Positions 1 to 9,349 are shown, numbered from the stretch's first letter. The stretch is DNA of 64,000 nucleotides from Tamaricihabitans halophyticus (GCF_004340875.1 NZ_SLXQ01000001.1:930001-994000); one strand, 5' to 3'. Program-made: numbers and translations. Notes: generated from the sequence alone by a model not told the origin.

Positions 1-858
1 CTGGCCGGGGCCGCGCGGGAGTTTCTCCGGCGCAAGTTCCTCACCACCAACGTCGCCGTCTCCGGAGCGAATTTCGGCGTGGCGGAAACGGGTTCGGTCG
101 TGGTGGTCGAATCCGAGGGCAACGGTCGGATGTGCCTCACCGTGCCGGAGACGCTGATCACCGTCATGGGACTGGAGAAACTGGTGCCCAGCTGGCGGGA
201 CCTGGAAGTCTTCCTCCAGTTGCTGCCGCGATCCTCGACCGCGGAGCGGATGAACCCGTACACCTCGGTGTTCACCGGCGTGACCGAAGGCGACGGGCCA
301 CGCCAGTTTCACCTGGTACTGCTGGACAATGGCCGGACAAGCACGCTCGCCGACGAGGTTGGCCGGCAGGCATTGCGGTGCATCCGTTGCTCGGCGTGCC
401 TGAACGTCTGCCCGGTTTACGAGCGGACCGGCGGTAAGGCCTACGGGTCCGTCTATCCCGGACCAATCGGCGCGATCCTCGCGCCGCAGCTTGCCGGCGA
501 TATGCACGATCCGCATGCCGCTTCGCTGCCTTACGCCTCCTCGCTGTGCGGCGCCTGCTTCGAGGCCTGTCCGGTGCGGATCGATATTCCCGAAGTTCTG
601 GTGCACCTGCGGGAGCGGTCGGTCGAAGCCAAGGGACGCTCGCCAGAATCCGCCGCGATGGCAGCGGCAGCATGGATGTTCGGCTCCCGCGCGCGTTACG
701 AGGCCGCGCAGCGGGCCGGTTCGCTCGCGCGGTTCGTCGCGCCGCGTGGCAAGCTCAGCCACCTGCCATGGCCTGGTTCAAAGTGGACAAATGCGCGCGA
801 TGTGCCTGTCCCGCCGAAGGAGTCGTTCCGCGGTTGGTGGAGGCGTAATCGTGGCTGA
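1..858 (+). CDS. lutB: Lactate utilization iron-sulfur protein LutB, C-terminal part
   Basis: The reading frame is open from the first base, so the N-terminus lies outside the window. Family knowledge: LutB is the Fe-S subunit of the LutABC complex that oxidises L-lactate to pyruvate in the cytoplasm. Two ferredoxin-like cysteine clusters are visible: CIRCSACLNVCPVY (from base 379) and CGACFEACPV (from base 547), the expected pair of 4Fe-4S sites. An upstream stretch matches the LUD domain. The last 8 bases overlap the GTG start of lutC, so the two are translationally coupled. lutA would be expected just upstream of the window. Confidence 0.9.
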   Translation: MAGAAREFLRRKFLTTNVAVSGANFGVAETGSVVVVESEGNGRMCLTVPETLITVMGLEKLVPSWRDLEVFLQLLPRSSTAERMNPYTSVFTGVTEGDGPRQFHLVLLDNGRTSTLADEVGRQALRCIRCSACLNVCPVYERTGGKAYGSVYPGPIGAILAPQLAGDMHDPHAASLPYASSLCGACFEACPVRIDIPEVLVHLRERSVEAKGRSPESAAMAAAAWMFGSRARYEAAQRAGSLARFVAPRGKLSHLPWPGSKWTNARDVPVPPKESFRGWWRRNRG

Positions 859-1450
859 CGCGCGCAGCGAGATTCTCGGCAGGATCGCGGCCGCCCAACC
901 GGATCGCGACGGGGTAGCCATCCCGAGGGAATACCGGCGAAGTCGCGACTACCGCGATGTGGTCGAGTTGTTCACCGAGCGGGTAGCGGAGTACCAGGCC
1001 TGTGTGCACCGGGCAACGCCGCCCGAGACGATCGGCGCGCTGCTCCGTGCGCGCGGCCTGCGGCGAATCGCCGTGCCAGCCGACGTACCGCCGGACTGGC
1101 TGGTGGACGGGATCGATTGGCAGCCGGTCGAGGGCCGGCCAGACATCGAGCAGCTGGCCGGCTGCGACGGTGCGCTCACCGGATGTGCCCTGGCGATCGC
1201 GGAAACCGGCACGATCGTCCTGGACGCGGGCGCGGCACAGGGCGCGCGGGCGGTCACGCTGATCCCGGACTACCACCTCTGCGTGGTCCGACCGGAACAG
1301 ATTGTTGGCACCGTGCCGGAAGCGATCGCCGCACTACCGCCCACTCGCCCGCTGACCTTCATCTCCGGACCATCGGCAACGAGTGATATCGAACTGGATC
1401 GGGTGGCAGGCGTGCATGGACCACGTACGCTCGATGTGCTGATTGGCTAA
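851..1450 (+). CDS. lutC: Lactate utilization protein LutC (LUD domain)
   Basis: 199 residues from a GTG start that overlaps the lutB stop. An upstream in-frame extension exists but would run through lutB, so I reject it. The protein is a single LUD domain with the family stretch GCALAIAETGTIVLDAG and a C-terminal TFISGPSATSDIE segment, the typical LutC ending. It is the third subunit of the lactate oxidation complex. The position directly after lutB supports the name. No catalytic residues are known well enough to check. Confidence 0.9.
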   Translation: MADARSEILGRIAAAQPDRDGVAIPREYRRSRDYRDVVELFTERVAEYQACVHRATPPETIGALLRARGLRRIAVPADVPPDWLVDGIDWQPVEGRPDIEQLAGCDGALTGCALAIAETGTIVLDAGAAQGARAVTLIPDYHLCVVRPEQIVGTVPEAIAALPPTRPLTFISGPSATSDIELDRVAGVHGPRTLDVLIG

Positions 1451-1469
1451 AGCTGAAGGACGGACGGGT

Positions 1470-2264
1470 ATGGCGACCATCGTGCTGTTTCACGCGCATC
1501 CAGATGACGAGTGCATCGGCACCGGTGGGGTGATGCGCAAAGCAGCCGACGAGGGACACCGGGTGGTGCTGGTGGTTGCCACGCGCGGCGAACGCGGCGA
1601 GGTACCGGATGGTTTCCTCGCCGAGGGCGAAGCGCTCGCCGAGCGCCGGGTGCGGGAGACACATGCGGCGGCGGACATTCTCGGCGCGCACCGCGTGGCC
1701 TTCCTCGACTACGTGGACTCCGGCATGATGGGCGAGCCCACCAACGACACGCCGGGCTCGTTCTGGACCACGCCGGTCGACGAAGCGGCGGAAAAGCTAG
1801 CCGGTCTGCTCCGCGAGGAGCGCGCCGACGTGTTGACCTGCTATGACGATAACGGTGGCTATGGGCATCCGGACCATATCCAGGTGCACCGGGTCGCGCT
1901 GCGCGCGGCCGAGCTCGCCGGGGTCTCGCGGGTCTACCAGGGCACGATGAATCGTGACCAGGTGCGCGAAGGCATGGCCGCGCAGGCCGAGCAGATGCGC
2001 GCGGCTGGTCAGGAACCACCCGACTTCGAGGACAACAACGGCGCCGAATTCGGGAAACCCGCCGCGGAGATCACCGCGGCGGTGGACGTACGCCCGTACC
2101 TGGCGGCCAAGCGAGCCGCGATGCGCGCGCACGCGAGCCAGATCAGCGAGGAATCGTTCTTCCTCGCCATGCCGGATGAGGCGTTCGCGGCGGCCTTCGG
2201 CACCGAGTGGTTCATCCGCGCGGGCCAGGGCCCAGGAATCACCGAAACCACCCTGCTCCCCTAG
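1470..2264 (+). CDS. PIG-L family (LmbE-like) zinc deacetylase
   Basis: 264 residues from the ATG at 1470, preceded by AAGGACGG. A TTG start at 1443 would add nine residues but has no clear ribosome site. The N-terminal AHPDDE motif (residues 9-14) and the later HPDH motif supply the zinc ligands and catalytic Asp of N-acetyl-glucosaminyl deacetylases such as MshB and Mca. The substrate cannot be read from the sequence; mycothiol metabolism or another N-acetylglucosaminyl substrate is possible. The gene starts close behind lutC on the same strand, but the lactate genes give no hint of function. Confidence 0.85.
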   Translation: MATIVLFHAHPDDECIGTGGVMRKAADEGHRVVLVVATRGERGEVPDGFLAEGEALAERRVRETHAAADILGAHRVAFLDYVDSGMMGEPTNDTPGSFWTTPVDEAAEKLAGLLREERADVLTCYDDNGGYGHPDHIQVHRVALRAAELAGVSRVYQGTMNRDQVREGMAAQAEQMRAAGQEPPDFEDNNGAEFGKPAAEITAAVDVRPYLAAKRAAMRAHASQISEESFFLAMPDEAFAAAFGTEWFIRAGQGPGITETTLLP

Positions 2265-2267
2265 AAC

Positions 2268-2294
2268 CGCAAGATCCCTAAAGATTGCTGTTAC
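2268..2294 (+). repeat. Dispersed 27-bp intergenic repeat, copy 1
   Basis: This lies between two convergent genes. It matches 34766-34792 at 26 of 27 bases and is related to 60181-60205 and the reverse complement of 55078-55102. Outer arms CGCAA and TTGC can pair, so it may act as a terminator hairpin. Confidence 0.6.
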
Positions 2295-2300
2295 TGGGCG

Positions 2301-3941
2301 CTAGCGGAGTTCGCGGCGGAGGATCTTCCCGGTCACCGTCTTGGGCAGCTCGGCAAGCAGCTCGACCGAGCGCGGATACTTGTAGGCGGCGAGGCGTTCC
2401 TTGGCGAAGGCGATCAGTTCGGCGGATTCGGCCGCAGTGCCCGGTTTCAGGCTCACGAAGGCCTTCACGGTTTCCCCACGGTACTCATCCGGCACACCGA
2501 CGACGGCCACCTCGCGCACGGCAGGATGCTCGTAGAGAACATCCTCGACTTCCCTCGGCCACACCTTGTAACCTGCCGCGTTGATCTGGTCCTTCTTTCG
2601 ATCCACCAGGTAGAACCAACCATCGGCGTCCATATAGCCAACATCGCCGGTGTGCAGCGCCCCGCCGGGTAATGCCTTCGCGGTCTCCTCCGGCTTGTTC
2701 CAGTAGCCGGGCACCACCACCGGACCGGAGACGACGAGCTCGCCGATCTCACCGGGAGGCAGCTCAGCCCCCGCGTCGTCCACGATGCGCACCACCGTGC
2801 TGTACACCGGAACACCGATGGACATCGCGCCGGTAGCCGGATCGACCGGCGCCCTGGTGTTCAGCGGCACCATATGCGCTGGCGAATTGGTCTCGGTCAG
2901 ACCGTAGGCACAGTGAATATAGTGCCCGAACTTGTCGATGAACTGTTCCACTGTAGATGGTGGAATGGGCGCGCCGCCGGAGTACACCTTGGTAAGCGAG
3001 GCAAGGTGCTCGCGTTCCGCGCCCGGCGTGTTCAGCAGCGCGATGAACACGGTTATCGAGCCGATGGTGAAGGTGGCGCGGTGCTCGCGCACCGCTTCGA
3101 GCACGACGTTGGGCTCGAAGCGGCACGCGATGATCAGGGGGCACGGGATGAGCAGCGCCACCGCGACATGCCCAACCAGGCCGGTGATGTGGAACAGCGG
3201 AGCCACCCCGAAAATGGCGTCCCGCTCGTCGAGTTTGAGCCAGTCGCGGTAGGTCTGCGCGTTGAACACCATGTTTCCGTGCGTGTTCATCGCGCCCTTC
3301 GGCGGCCCGGTGGTACCCGAGGTGTAGGTGAGCACGGCGATATCGCTCGCCTCCAGCTCCACCGGTGCTGGCCGGTCGCGGCGGTGGGCCTCGATCAGCG
3401 TCGCCATATCCTCGGTGCCCTGCTGGCGGACCCTGCTGACACCGGCGAAGATCCGCTCGTCGTTGCGGGTCTGGTACTCCAGCTCCGAGGTGGTGATCGT
3501 CAGCCGGACGCTGGTCTTCGGCAACACCGCCCGCGCGATGTCGTAAAGGCTCTCCAGACACACCAGGGCGACGGCGCCGGAGTCGGTGAGCAGCTCGGTC
3601 AGCTCACGTTCCTTGTTCATCGGATTGATGGACACCGCGACCGCGCCGATCTTCCAGGAACCAAGCAGCGCGATCACGAACTGCGGCACATTCTGCAGGT
3701 AGAGCCCTACCCGGTCGCCCTTGCGCACGCCGCGCTCGCTCAGCGCGACCGCGAACGCATCCGCCATTTCGTCCAGTTTGGACACCGTGCAGGCGTAGTC
3801 GAAATACCTGATCGCCACGGCGTCGGGCGACCGGGTGGCCGCTGCCTGCCACGCGGCAAGCATCGTCGGATAGTCCGGCGCGGCATCGGCGGGCTGATCA
3901 TCGGCATATCGCGCCAGCCAGGGTCGTTGCCCGTAGCTCAT
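2301..3941 (-). CDS. AMP-dependent acyl-CoA synthetase/ligase
   Basis: 546 residues, normal length for a class I adenylate-forming ligase. The P-loop-like YTSGTTGPPKG lies at residues 206-216, YGLTET at 346-351, a TGD core is followed by the hinge DRKKD, and the C-terminal PKTVTGKILRREL carries the catalytic Lys. These define activation of a carboxylic acid with ATP and transfer to CoA, probably a medium- or long-chain fatty acid. There is no signal peptide or carrier domain. The start at 3941 has GAGG five bases upstream. The gene is divergent from the bifunctional-nuclease gene and convergent with the deacetylase. The exact substrate is unknown. Confidence 0.9.
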   Translation of the reverse strand: MSYGQRPWLARYADDQPADAAPDYPTMLAAWQAAATRSPDAVAIRYFDYACTVSKLDEMADAFAVALSERGVRKGDRVGLYLQNVPQFVIALLGSWKIGAVAVSINPMNKERELTELLTDSGAVALVCLESLYDIARAVLPKTSVRLTITTSELEYQTRNDERIFAGVSRVRQQGTEDMATLIEAHRRDRPAPVELEASDIAVLTYTSGTTGPPKGAMNTHGNMVFNAQTYRDWLKLDERDAIFGVAPLFHITGLVGHVAVALLIPCPLIIACRFEPNVVLEAVREHRATFTIGSITVFIALLNTPGAEREHLASLTKVYSGGAPIPPSTVEQFIDKFGHYIHCAYGLTETNSPAHMVPLNTRAPVDPATGAMSIGVPVYSTVVRIVDDAGAELPPGEIGELVVSGPVVVPGYWNKPEETAKALPGGALHTGDVGYMDADGWFYLVDRKKDQINAAGYKVWPREVEDVLYEHPAVREVAVVGVPDEYRGETVKAFVSLKPGTAAESAELIAFAKERLAAYKYPRSVELLAELPKTVTGKILRRELR

Positions 3942-4142
3942 CGCTGCCTCGACGGTGCCGCCATGCCCGGGCTCCTTCCCGCTTCGCGGGGCCTGCTGCG
4001 CGAGCGCCGCACAGGGCCCGTCGCAAGCCAGTATTGGCCCCGTCGAGTGATAGTGTCAACGGTCACAAACCGATCGCGGCAACACGCCAGAATCAGTGGG
4101 GCATGCTCGACTCCGTGCGTACGCTCGGGGAAGGTGGCGCTG

Positions 4143-4643
4143 ATGCGAGAAATGTTTGTGGCTGGCCTCCAGGTGGACGAGGAAGCAAGTGAGCACCTGC
4201 TCGTACTACAGGAGCGGGAAGGCAAGCGCGGGCTCGCGCTGTGGATTGGCGCGCCCGAAGCGGTAGCCATCGCCGTGGAGCAGCAGGGCACCCGGCCGGA
4301 ACGACCCCTGACGCACAGCCTGCTCGGCGATACCGTGCAAGCCTTCGGCCGGAGCCTCGAACGGGTGATCATCACCGATCTACGCGAGGGCACCTTCTAC
4401 GCCGAGCTGGTCTTCGACGGCGATGTCCGGGTTTCCGCCCGACCGAGTGATTCGGTGGCGCTCGCCCTGAACCTCGGGGTGGCGATTCACGCCGAGGAGG
4501 CGGTGCTCGACGAGGCCGGCGTGCTCGTGGTGACGGAATCCGACCGGGATACCGACGCGGAAGGGGCGGACGCCGAGGAAGAGGTACGCCAGTTCCGCGA
4601 GTTCCTTGATTCAGCCACGCCCGAGGACTTCGGGTCGAACTGA
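4143..4643 (+). CDS. Bifunctional nuclease family protein (BFN/DUF151)
   Basis: 166 residues. The whole protein resembles the mycobacterial Rv1829 type: an N-terminal strand, then LWIGAPEAVAIAVEQQG, RPLTHSLL, EGTFYAELVFDG and SARPSDSVALAL, and an acidic tail ending in EFLDSATPEDF. The family has weak RNase/DNase activity reported for plant members; the bacterial role is unsettled. ATG 4143 is chosen because GGAAGG ends 9 bases upstream; an in-frame GTG at 4134 is the alternative. The tail (about residues 135-150) is rich in Asp and Glu. Confidence 0.85.
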   Translation: MREMFVAGLQVDEEASEHLLVLQEREGKRGLALWIGAPEAVAIAVEQQGTRPERPLTHSLLGDTVQAFGRSLERVIITDLREGTFYAELVFDGDVRVSARPSDSVALALNLGVAIHAEEAVLDEAGVLVVTESDRDTDAEGADAEEEVRQFREFLDSATPEDFGSN

Positions 4644-4801
4644 AGCACGGCCAGCAGAGGAGACGGCCCGTGCCCACCCCCATCGGGCACGGACCGCCAG
4701 TCCAGGAAGGCTGCGGGGAACGTCAGCTTGAGTTAACATCTTGCACGAGAAGGTTAGGACAGTAGCAATTGATGTCAACTGAAGCTGTCATTTCCTTTGT
4801 T

Positions 4802-4828
4802 GTTCACCCGGACGGCCCAGAGGTGAAC
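4802..4828 (+). promoter_or_regulatory. Inverted repeat upstream of XRE gene
   Basis: GTTCACC (4802-4808) and GGTGAAC (4822-4828) form a perfect 7-bp inverted repeat 20 bases before the start of the XRE regulator. The preceding 100 bases are AT-rich. It may be an autoregulatory operator or a leader hairpin; the sequence alone does not decide. Confidence 0.4.
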
Positions 4829-4847
4829 TTGCTGGGGAGGACGTGCC

Positions 4848-5324
4848 ATGGCTGAGCAAGCGACCCATCAGCTCGGCGCCAAACTCAACGCGCTTTTCGA
4901 CATGATCCGTCGCCCGGACGGCAAGCCACACTCGAACGAAGAGGTGGCGGAGTGGTGCAGGGAGCACACCGGGGAACCGTTCAGCAGGGCCTACGTATCC
5001 CAGCTGCGCAAGGGTGAACGCAGCAATCCGACCAAGCGCAACCTCGAAGCATTGGCCTCGTTCTTCGACGTCAGCCCCGGCTACTTCTTCGACGACGCGA
5101 AGAGCGAGCAGATCAAGGCCGAGCTCGAGCTGCTCGGCGCGATGCGGGACAACGCGGTACGCCAGGTCGCGCTGCGCGCGATGCGCCTTTCCCCCGAGGG
5201 CCTGAGCACGGTCACCGATCTCATCGAGGCGATCGGCAAGCGAGAGGCCCAACGCAAGCAAGCCCATCGTGAACAGACCCATCGTGAACAGGCCCAGCGC
5301 GACCTCCCGCACGCTGGCGACTGA
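4848..5324 (+). CDS. XRE-family regulator, EspR-like
   Basis: 158 residues with GGGGAGG seven bases before the ATG. The N-terminal two-thirds has the layout of EspR-type nucleoid regulators: a long first helix (KLNALFDMI), a helix-turn-helix with SRAYVSQLRKGERSNPT, then LEALASFFDVSPGYFFDD, and a C-terminal helical dimerisation part (MRDNAVRQVALRAMRL). The last 20 residues contain a short repeat encoded by two 15-bp near-identical units (5263-5277 and 5278-5292). It is followed by a peptidase and a membrane protein, forming a three-gene set. DNA target unknown; self-regulation is likely given the inverted repeat upstream. Confidence 0.8.
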   Translation: MAEQATHQLGAKLNALFDMIRRPDGKPHSNEEVAEWCREHTGEPFSRAYVSQLRKGERSNPTKRNLEALASFFDVSPGYFFDDAKSEQIKAELELLGAMRDNAVRQVALRAMRLSPEGLSTVTDLIEAIGKREAQRKQAHREQTHREQAQRDLPHAGD

Positions 5325-5391
5325 TCATTTGTCGGCATTCCGTGCGACTATCAGATGACAAGCACGGTTGATCGACGAGGGACTGGTTGGC

Positions 5392-5940
5392 ATGCGGGGT
5401 GCACGGCAGCTGCGGCGCGACTGCGCCCTCGCCGTGGCCAGCCTGGATTTTCCGGACCCTTTCGAGCTACCGACCTTCGTAGCTGACTTTGCCGCCAAGC
5501 GCGGCGAGGACATCCAGCTCGTCCCGGTGCACGCCGAGCCGGGCGCGCCATACGGCGCGACCATCCAGACCGACGACACCAGCTACATCTGTTACCCGGC
5601 CAACACCACGCCGCTGCATGCCGAGCACATCGTGTTGCACGAGATCGGCCATCTGGTGTTCGAACACGTCGGCCAGCCTCGACCGGTCACCGCCGACTGG
5701 GCTGCCTGGTTACCGAACGTCTCTCCGGAGCTGGCCAAACGGGTGTTGCGCCGCTCCGAGTACACCGCGGAGCGGGAGCTGGCCGCGGAAGTATTCGCCA
5801 CTATCGCGCTGCACCGGGTCCGCAGGGTCCGCCGCATCGGCACGCCCGCGCGGACAGCGCCGCGTCCCGAGGTGGCGTTTCCGGTGGCCGGGCTAACCGC
5901 GGTATTCGACTCCCCGCCCCGGCCACCAGCCGATGGCTAG
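5392..5940 (+). CDS. ImmA/IrrE-like (ParH-like) metallopeptidase-family protein
   Basis: 182 residues from ATG 5392 (GAGGGA 9 bases upstream; a TTG at 5368 is in frame but lacks a site). The HEIGH motif (bases 5639-5653) followed by further acidic residues is the zinc-binding HEXXH of ImmA/IrrE peptidases. Such proteins often pair with XRE regulators, cleaving or sensing them; here the XRE gene lies 67 bases upstream. The C-terminus is Pro/Arg-rich. The last 8 bases overlap the start of the membrane protein gene, so the two are coupled. Substrate is inferred to be the neighbouring regulator but this is not shown. Confidence 0.75.
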   Translation: MRGARQLRRDCALAVASLDFPDPFELPTFVADFAAKRGEDIQLVPVHAEPGAPYGATIQTDDTSYICYPANTTPLHAEHIVLHEIGHLVFEHVGQPRPVTADWAAWLPNVSPELAKRVLRRSEYTAERELAAEVFATIALHRVRRVRRIGTPARTAPRPEVAFPVAGLTAVFDSPPRPPADG

Positions 5941-7126
5941 CGCGGTCATCTTCCCGGTCGCCGCGCTCGCGCTGCTCGTGGTCGGCTACAAGTTTGTCCG
6001 GTCAGGGGCAACCGCGGCACCTGTCGGGGTGCGTCATCTCTGTTTCGCGATCGCGCTGTTCAGTATCTCGCTGGCGCTGCTGACTCCGGCTAGCCTCCGG
6101 CTGGCCAGCGAGATCGAGCCGTTCCCACATTTCACCCAGCTACTCGCGAACGGCCTTGGGCTGATCGGTGCGCATCGGGTGCACGCCATGCTGGCCTACT
6201 CACTCGAACCGCCGGACCGGGCGCGCCGCCGGTTGCGCGCGCCGAGCTGCGCGCTGCTGCTGGTGCTCGCGGTGTTGATCGTCTGTGCGTTCGGTTCGCG
6301 CACCCCGGCTGGCGAACCGTTTGGTCCAGCCAAGATCGGGGACCCGTATGTCCTCGCATACCTACTTGTCCTGCACAGTTACCTGACCTGGACCATCGCC
6401 CTGCTGGTCAGCCGGATGCGGCGCTACCTCCCTGAGGTGACCGCGGCCGAGGTGCGCGCCGGACTGCGCGTCGCGGTCATCGGCGGGTGGTTCGGCCTGT
6501 GCTGGGTGCTCTGGCGCGGTGTTTCCCTGCTTACCGTGCATTTACTCGGGATGCCGGTATCGCTGACCAGGCTGGTGGATACGGTGCTGGCGGCGTGTGC
6601 GGTCGCGCTGCTTGCTATCGGGGGTTCACTCACCTCGCTTGGCGCTTGGTGGCAGCGACCGGCAAGCTGGTTGCGGCGCCGCCGCGCGCTACGCGCGATT
6701 ACCCCGCTGTGGCTGGATATCCGCGCCACCGTGCCGGAAGTCGTGTTGCCAAGCGGCGGGGTGGTTGGCACGGAGTTGACGCTGTACCGGCGGATCATCG
6801 AGATCAGGGACGCGCAGCTGGCGCTGCGCTGGCATGTCCATCCCTCGGTCGCGGATTGGGTGCGCGAGAAGGAGATCGAGGATCCGCGCCAGCTCGCGGT
6901 GCTGACCGAAGCGGCCGCGTTGGCCACGGCACTGCTCGCGAAGGACGTGGGAAAGCGGTACGCGCAGGACGCGCCGATTGCTGAGCCGCCGGTAGCCGAC
7001 GCCGATATCGACGCGGAGACAACTTGGCTCAGCGCCGTGGCCAGGGCATACGCCCAGGACCCGAGCATTGACGCGGTGCGCGAGCGGATGCGCGACACCT
7101 TGTCAATAGGTGAAGTTGTGGCTTAA
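5933..7126 (+). CDS. MAB_1171c-family multi-pass membrane protein
   Basis: 397 residues. About seven hydrophobic segments fill residues 1-240 (for example SAVIFPVAALALLVVGY at the N-terminus and VLLVLAVLIVCAF-type stretches later). A soluble C-terminal domain of about 150 residues follows, containing LYRRIIEIRDAQLALR, characteristic of the MAB_1171c/DUF6545 group annotated as putative transporters. It overlaps the peptidase gene by 8 bp. XRE + HEXXH protein + this family recurs in actinomycetes, suggesting a membrane sensor or effector controlled by the first two genes. No transport signature is visible, so 'transporter' is only a label. Confidence 0.75.
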   Translation: MASAVIFPVAALALLVVGYKFVRSGATAAPVGVRHLCFAIALFSISLALLTPASLRLASEIEPFPHFTQLLANGLGLIGAHRVHAMLAYSLEPPDRARRRLRAPSCALLLVLAVLIVCAFGSRTPAGEPFGPAKIGDPYVLAYLLVLHSYLTWTIALLVSRMRRYLPEVTAAEVRAGLRVAVIGGWFGLCWVLWRGVSLLTVHLLGMPVSLTRLVDTVLAACAVALLAIGGSLTSLGAWWQRPASWLRRRRALRAITPLWLDIRATVPEVVLPSGGVVGTELTLYRRIIEIRDAQLALRWHVHPSVADWVREKEIEDPRQLAVLTEAAALATALLAKDVGKRYAQDAPIAEPPVADADIDAETTWLSAVARAYAQDPSIDAVRERMRDTLSIGEVVA

Positions 7127-7246
7127 CAGCCTTGTCTTTTCGGCCGGACCGGTCAGGATGGCGGGTGTACCGGGGAGGTGCGTTAGCTTCCTGGATCGGC
7201 CGTGAACTATGTGGGGTTGCGGTCGGCCTAGGTTGCGGGGCCCGGT

Positions 7247-7271
7247 CAGCGTGGTCGTCCCGGCCACGCTG
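7247..7271. terminator. Hairpin between convergent genes
   Basis: CAGCGTGG (7247-7254) and CCACGCTG (7264-7271) form an 8-bp perfect stem with a 9-base loop. It sits between the ends of the membrane protein and thioesterase genes, the expected place for a bidirectional terminator. There is no T-run. The rest of 7127-7319 holds nothing I recognise. Confidence 0.45.
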
Positions 7272-7319
7272 GCGCGGGAACCCCCACTATCCCGGAAATC
7301 GACTAACCGGGAAGCCTTC

Positions 7320-7721
7320 CTAACTCAACGCGGCCCGCACGTGTTCCGGAACCGGGGTCGGTTCGTGGGTGCCAGGACTGACGCTGACATAGACCAGATC
7401 CGCGCGGGCTATCTCTTGCGCACCGACGCGCATGATCACCCTGGGGTCAAACGAGGTGCGGCCCCAGCGGCCGACAAACGGCGTCGCCTCGACGATGTCG
7501 AAGGCCTTCGCCGGCGCGGTCCAGTCCAGCGTGACGCGTTTGACCATATAGTCGAACTCGGTCAGGAAATTCCCGCCGAGCGCGTGGCGGAACCAGTTGG
7601 CCAGGGCATGGTCCACATAGCCGAGGTAGTTGGCGTTGAATACCACGCCCTGCATATCGCAGTCGCCGTAGCGCACCTCGATCCGCTGGACGAACCCGTC
7701 CTTGTTCGCAACGTCAGCCAT
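7320..7721 (-). CDS. Acyl-CoA thioesterase (4HBT/YbgC-like hotdog fold)
   Basis: 133 residues, standard for single-domain hotdog thioesterases. The N-terminal RYGDCDMQGVVFNANYLGYVD carries the catalytic Asp and the helix entry typical of 4-hydroxybenzoyl-CoA thioesterase relatives; the middle RVTLDWTAPAKAFD and the IARADLVYVSV strand fit the rest of the fold. It hydrolyses an acyl-CoA in the cytoplasm; the chain is unknown. The stop lies close to a hairpin at 7247-7271. The gene is 26 bases downstream of the ABC permease on the same strand and could be co-transcribed with it. Confidence 0.85.
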   Translation of the reverse strand: MADVANKDGFVQRIEVRYGDCDMQGVVFNANYLGYVDHALANWFRHALGGNFLTEFDYMVKRVTLDWTAPAKAFDIVEATPFVGRWGRTSFDPRVIMRVGAQEIARADLVYVSVSPGTHEPTPVPEHVRAALS

Positions 7722-7747
7722 CCTCGCAGCCTAAGCGGTAGCCAGAG

Positions 7748-9349
7748 CTAGGCGAGGTCGCGGCGGCGAAATGCGGTCAACCCGACTCCGAGTGCCAGCG
7801 CCACGAGCGCGGTGAGCCAGACCAGTGGCGTCGCGGTGATCTCCGCGCCGGGCAGCTTGGGCACATGCGTGAACGGGGACGCATCCACGATCAGCTGCGG
7901 CAACCGCAGTACCGGCCCGAACAGGCTCAGCAGGATGGCTACCGCGACCAGCCCCCACGCCGCCGTCGCAAAGTGCGGCAGCGCCCCGAAAAGCACTACC
8001 GCCAAGCCCACGAGCAGCCAGCTTGCCGGCAGCTGCACCAAGCTGCCGGCAAGCACATCGGTCAGCCCGCCGCCGATATCCGCGCTCCGGAAGCCGTGCG
8101 CCAACCCCATCGCGAACCCGGCGGCCAGCAGTACCACCGCCGTGCCGAAGAACGCGAACACCAGATGACCCGCGGCCCACCGCAGGCGGGAAAGTTTGGT
8201 GGCAAGCAACGGTTCCAGCCGCAGCGTGGCTTCCTCGGCGCGCATTCGCAGCGCCGCCTGCACCCCGTACATCGCCGCGAGCAACCCGAAAACGCCGGCG
8301 ACAGTAGCCAGGAAGGCATCCACCATCGCTTGCTGGCCACCAAGTTGGCGCATGATCTGCCGAACCTGCGGGCTATCCCCGAGCAGCTGGCCAATCCCGT
8401 CCGCCAGAGCGCCCATGATCGCGCCGCCCAGCATCATCGCGACCAGCCAGCCGATCAGCGATCCGCGTTGTAGCCGCCAGGCCAGCCCGAGCGAACCAGT
8501 CAACGCGCCGCCTGCCCGCGCCGGGCCGGCGCGCTCCGGGAGCAGCCCTGCCGCCAGATCCCTGCGCGGCAGCAGGAGATAGCCGATCAGCCCGAACAGT
8601 ACGGCGCAGCCAACCGGCAGCGCGAACACCCACCAGCGCTCGCCCGCGAACGGGCGCAGTTGCTGTGTCCAGCCAATCGGCGACAGCCAGGACAACCAGG
8701 GCACGTCCGCGGTCGCATCGCCGACACCGCGCAGCACGAACGCGACCGCGACCACGGTGGCGGCAAGTGAGTTGGCGCTGCGCGCGTACGTCGCCAGCTG
8801 CACCGAGATCGCCGCCAACCCAGCGAACACCAGGCCGGCGCTGGCCATCCCGAATCCCAACGCGAGCGACCCTGCTACCGGTTCACCGATCCCGATCAGC
8901 CCGAGCGCCTGCAACACGCCGATCAGCAGGCTAGCGCCGCCTGCCACGATCAGCGCGGCGGTCAACATCGCGTACCGGCCGAGCACGGTGGAACCGAGCA
9001 GCTCGGCGCGTCCGGAGTCCTCCTCCGCCCTGGTGTGCCTGGTGACGGTGAAAATCGCGAACAGCGCGATGAGCACGGCACCGAACCCGCCGATCCGCCA
9101 GGCTACGAACCCACCGGGGCTGGACAGGTCGAAGGCGGGACCGTAGAGCAGCGCGATGGACGGATTAGCGCCAAGCGTGTCGGTCAACGCCGCGCGTTCG
9201 GCGACACTCGGGTACAGCTCGGTATAGGTACTGCCCATCATCGGTGGCAGCACGGAAAGCACCACGATCCAGCAGGGCAGGCTGACCCGATCCCTGCGCA
9301 GCGCCAGCCGCACGAGCTGGCCGGTACCAAGCAATCCAGCGCGGCTCAT
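7748..9349 (-). CDS. ABC exporter permease (TetB/exporter-of-antibiotics type)
   Basis: 533 residues with about 12 hydrophobic segments arranged as two similar halves, as in the large permeases of actinomycete antibiotic-exporter ABC systems. The first half begins [17 protein letters not shown]; the second begins [17 protein letters not shown], showing the internal duplication. Its start overlaps the ATPase stop by 4 bp (ATGA). With the ATPase it should form an efflux pump. The MarR gene divergent from the pair is the likely repressor. Substrate unknown. Confidence 0.85.
   Translation of the reverse strand: MSRAGLLGTGQLVRLALRRDRVSLPCWIVVLSVLPPMMGSTYTELYPSVAERAALTDTLGANPSIALLYGPAFDLSSPGGFVAWRIGGFGAVLIALFAIFTVTRHTRAEEDSGRAELLGSTVLGRYAMLTAALIVAGGASLLIGVLQALGLIGIGEPVAGSLALGFGMASAGLVFAGLAAISVQLATYARSANSLAATVVAVAFVLRGVGDATADVPWLSWLSPIGWTQQLRPFAGERWWVFALPVGCAVLFGLIGYLLLPRRDLAAGLLPERAGPARAGGALTGSLGLAWRLQRGSLIGWLVAMMLGGAIMGALADGIGQLLGDSPQVRQIMRQLGGQQAMVDAFLATVAGVFGLLAAMYGVQAALRMRAEEATLRLEPLLATKLSRLRWAAGHLVFAFFGTAVVLLAAGFAMGLAHGFRSADIGGGLTDVLAGSLVQLPASWLLVGLAVVLFGALPHFATAAWGLVAVAILLSLFGPVLRLPQLIVDASPFTHVPKLPGAEITATPLVWLTALVALALGVGLTAFRRRDLA

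Noticed and set aside
2874-4142. Long upstream extension of the bifunctional-nuclease frame
   Set aside because: It is antisense to the acyl-CoA ligase; the real start is at 4143.
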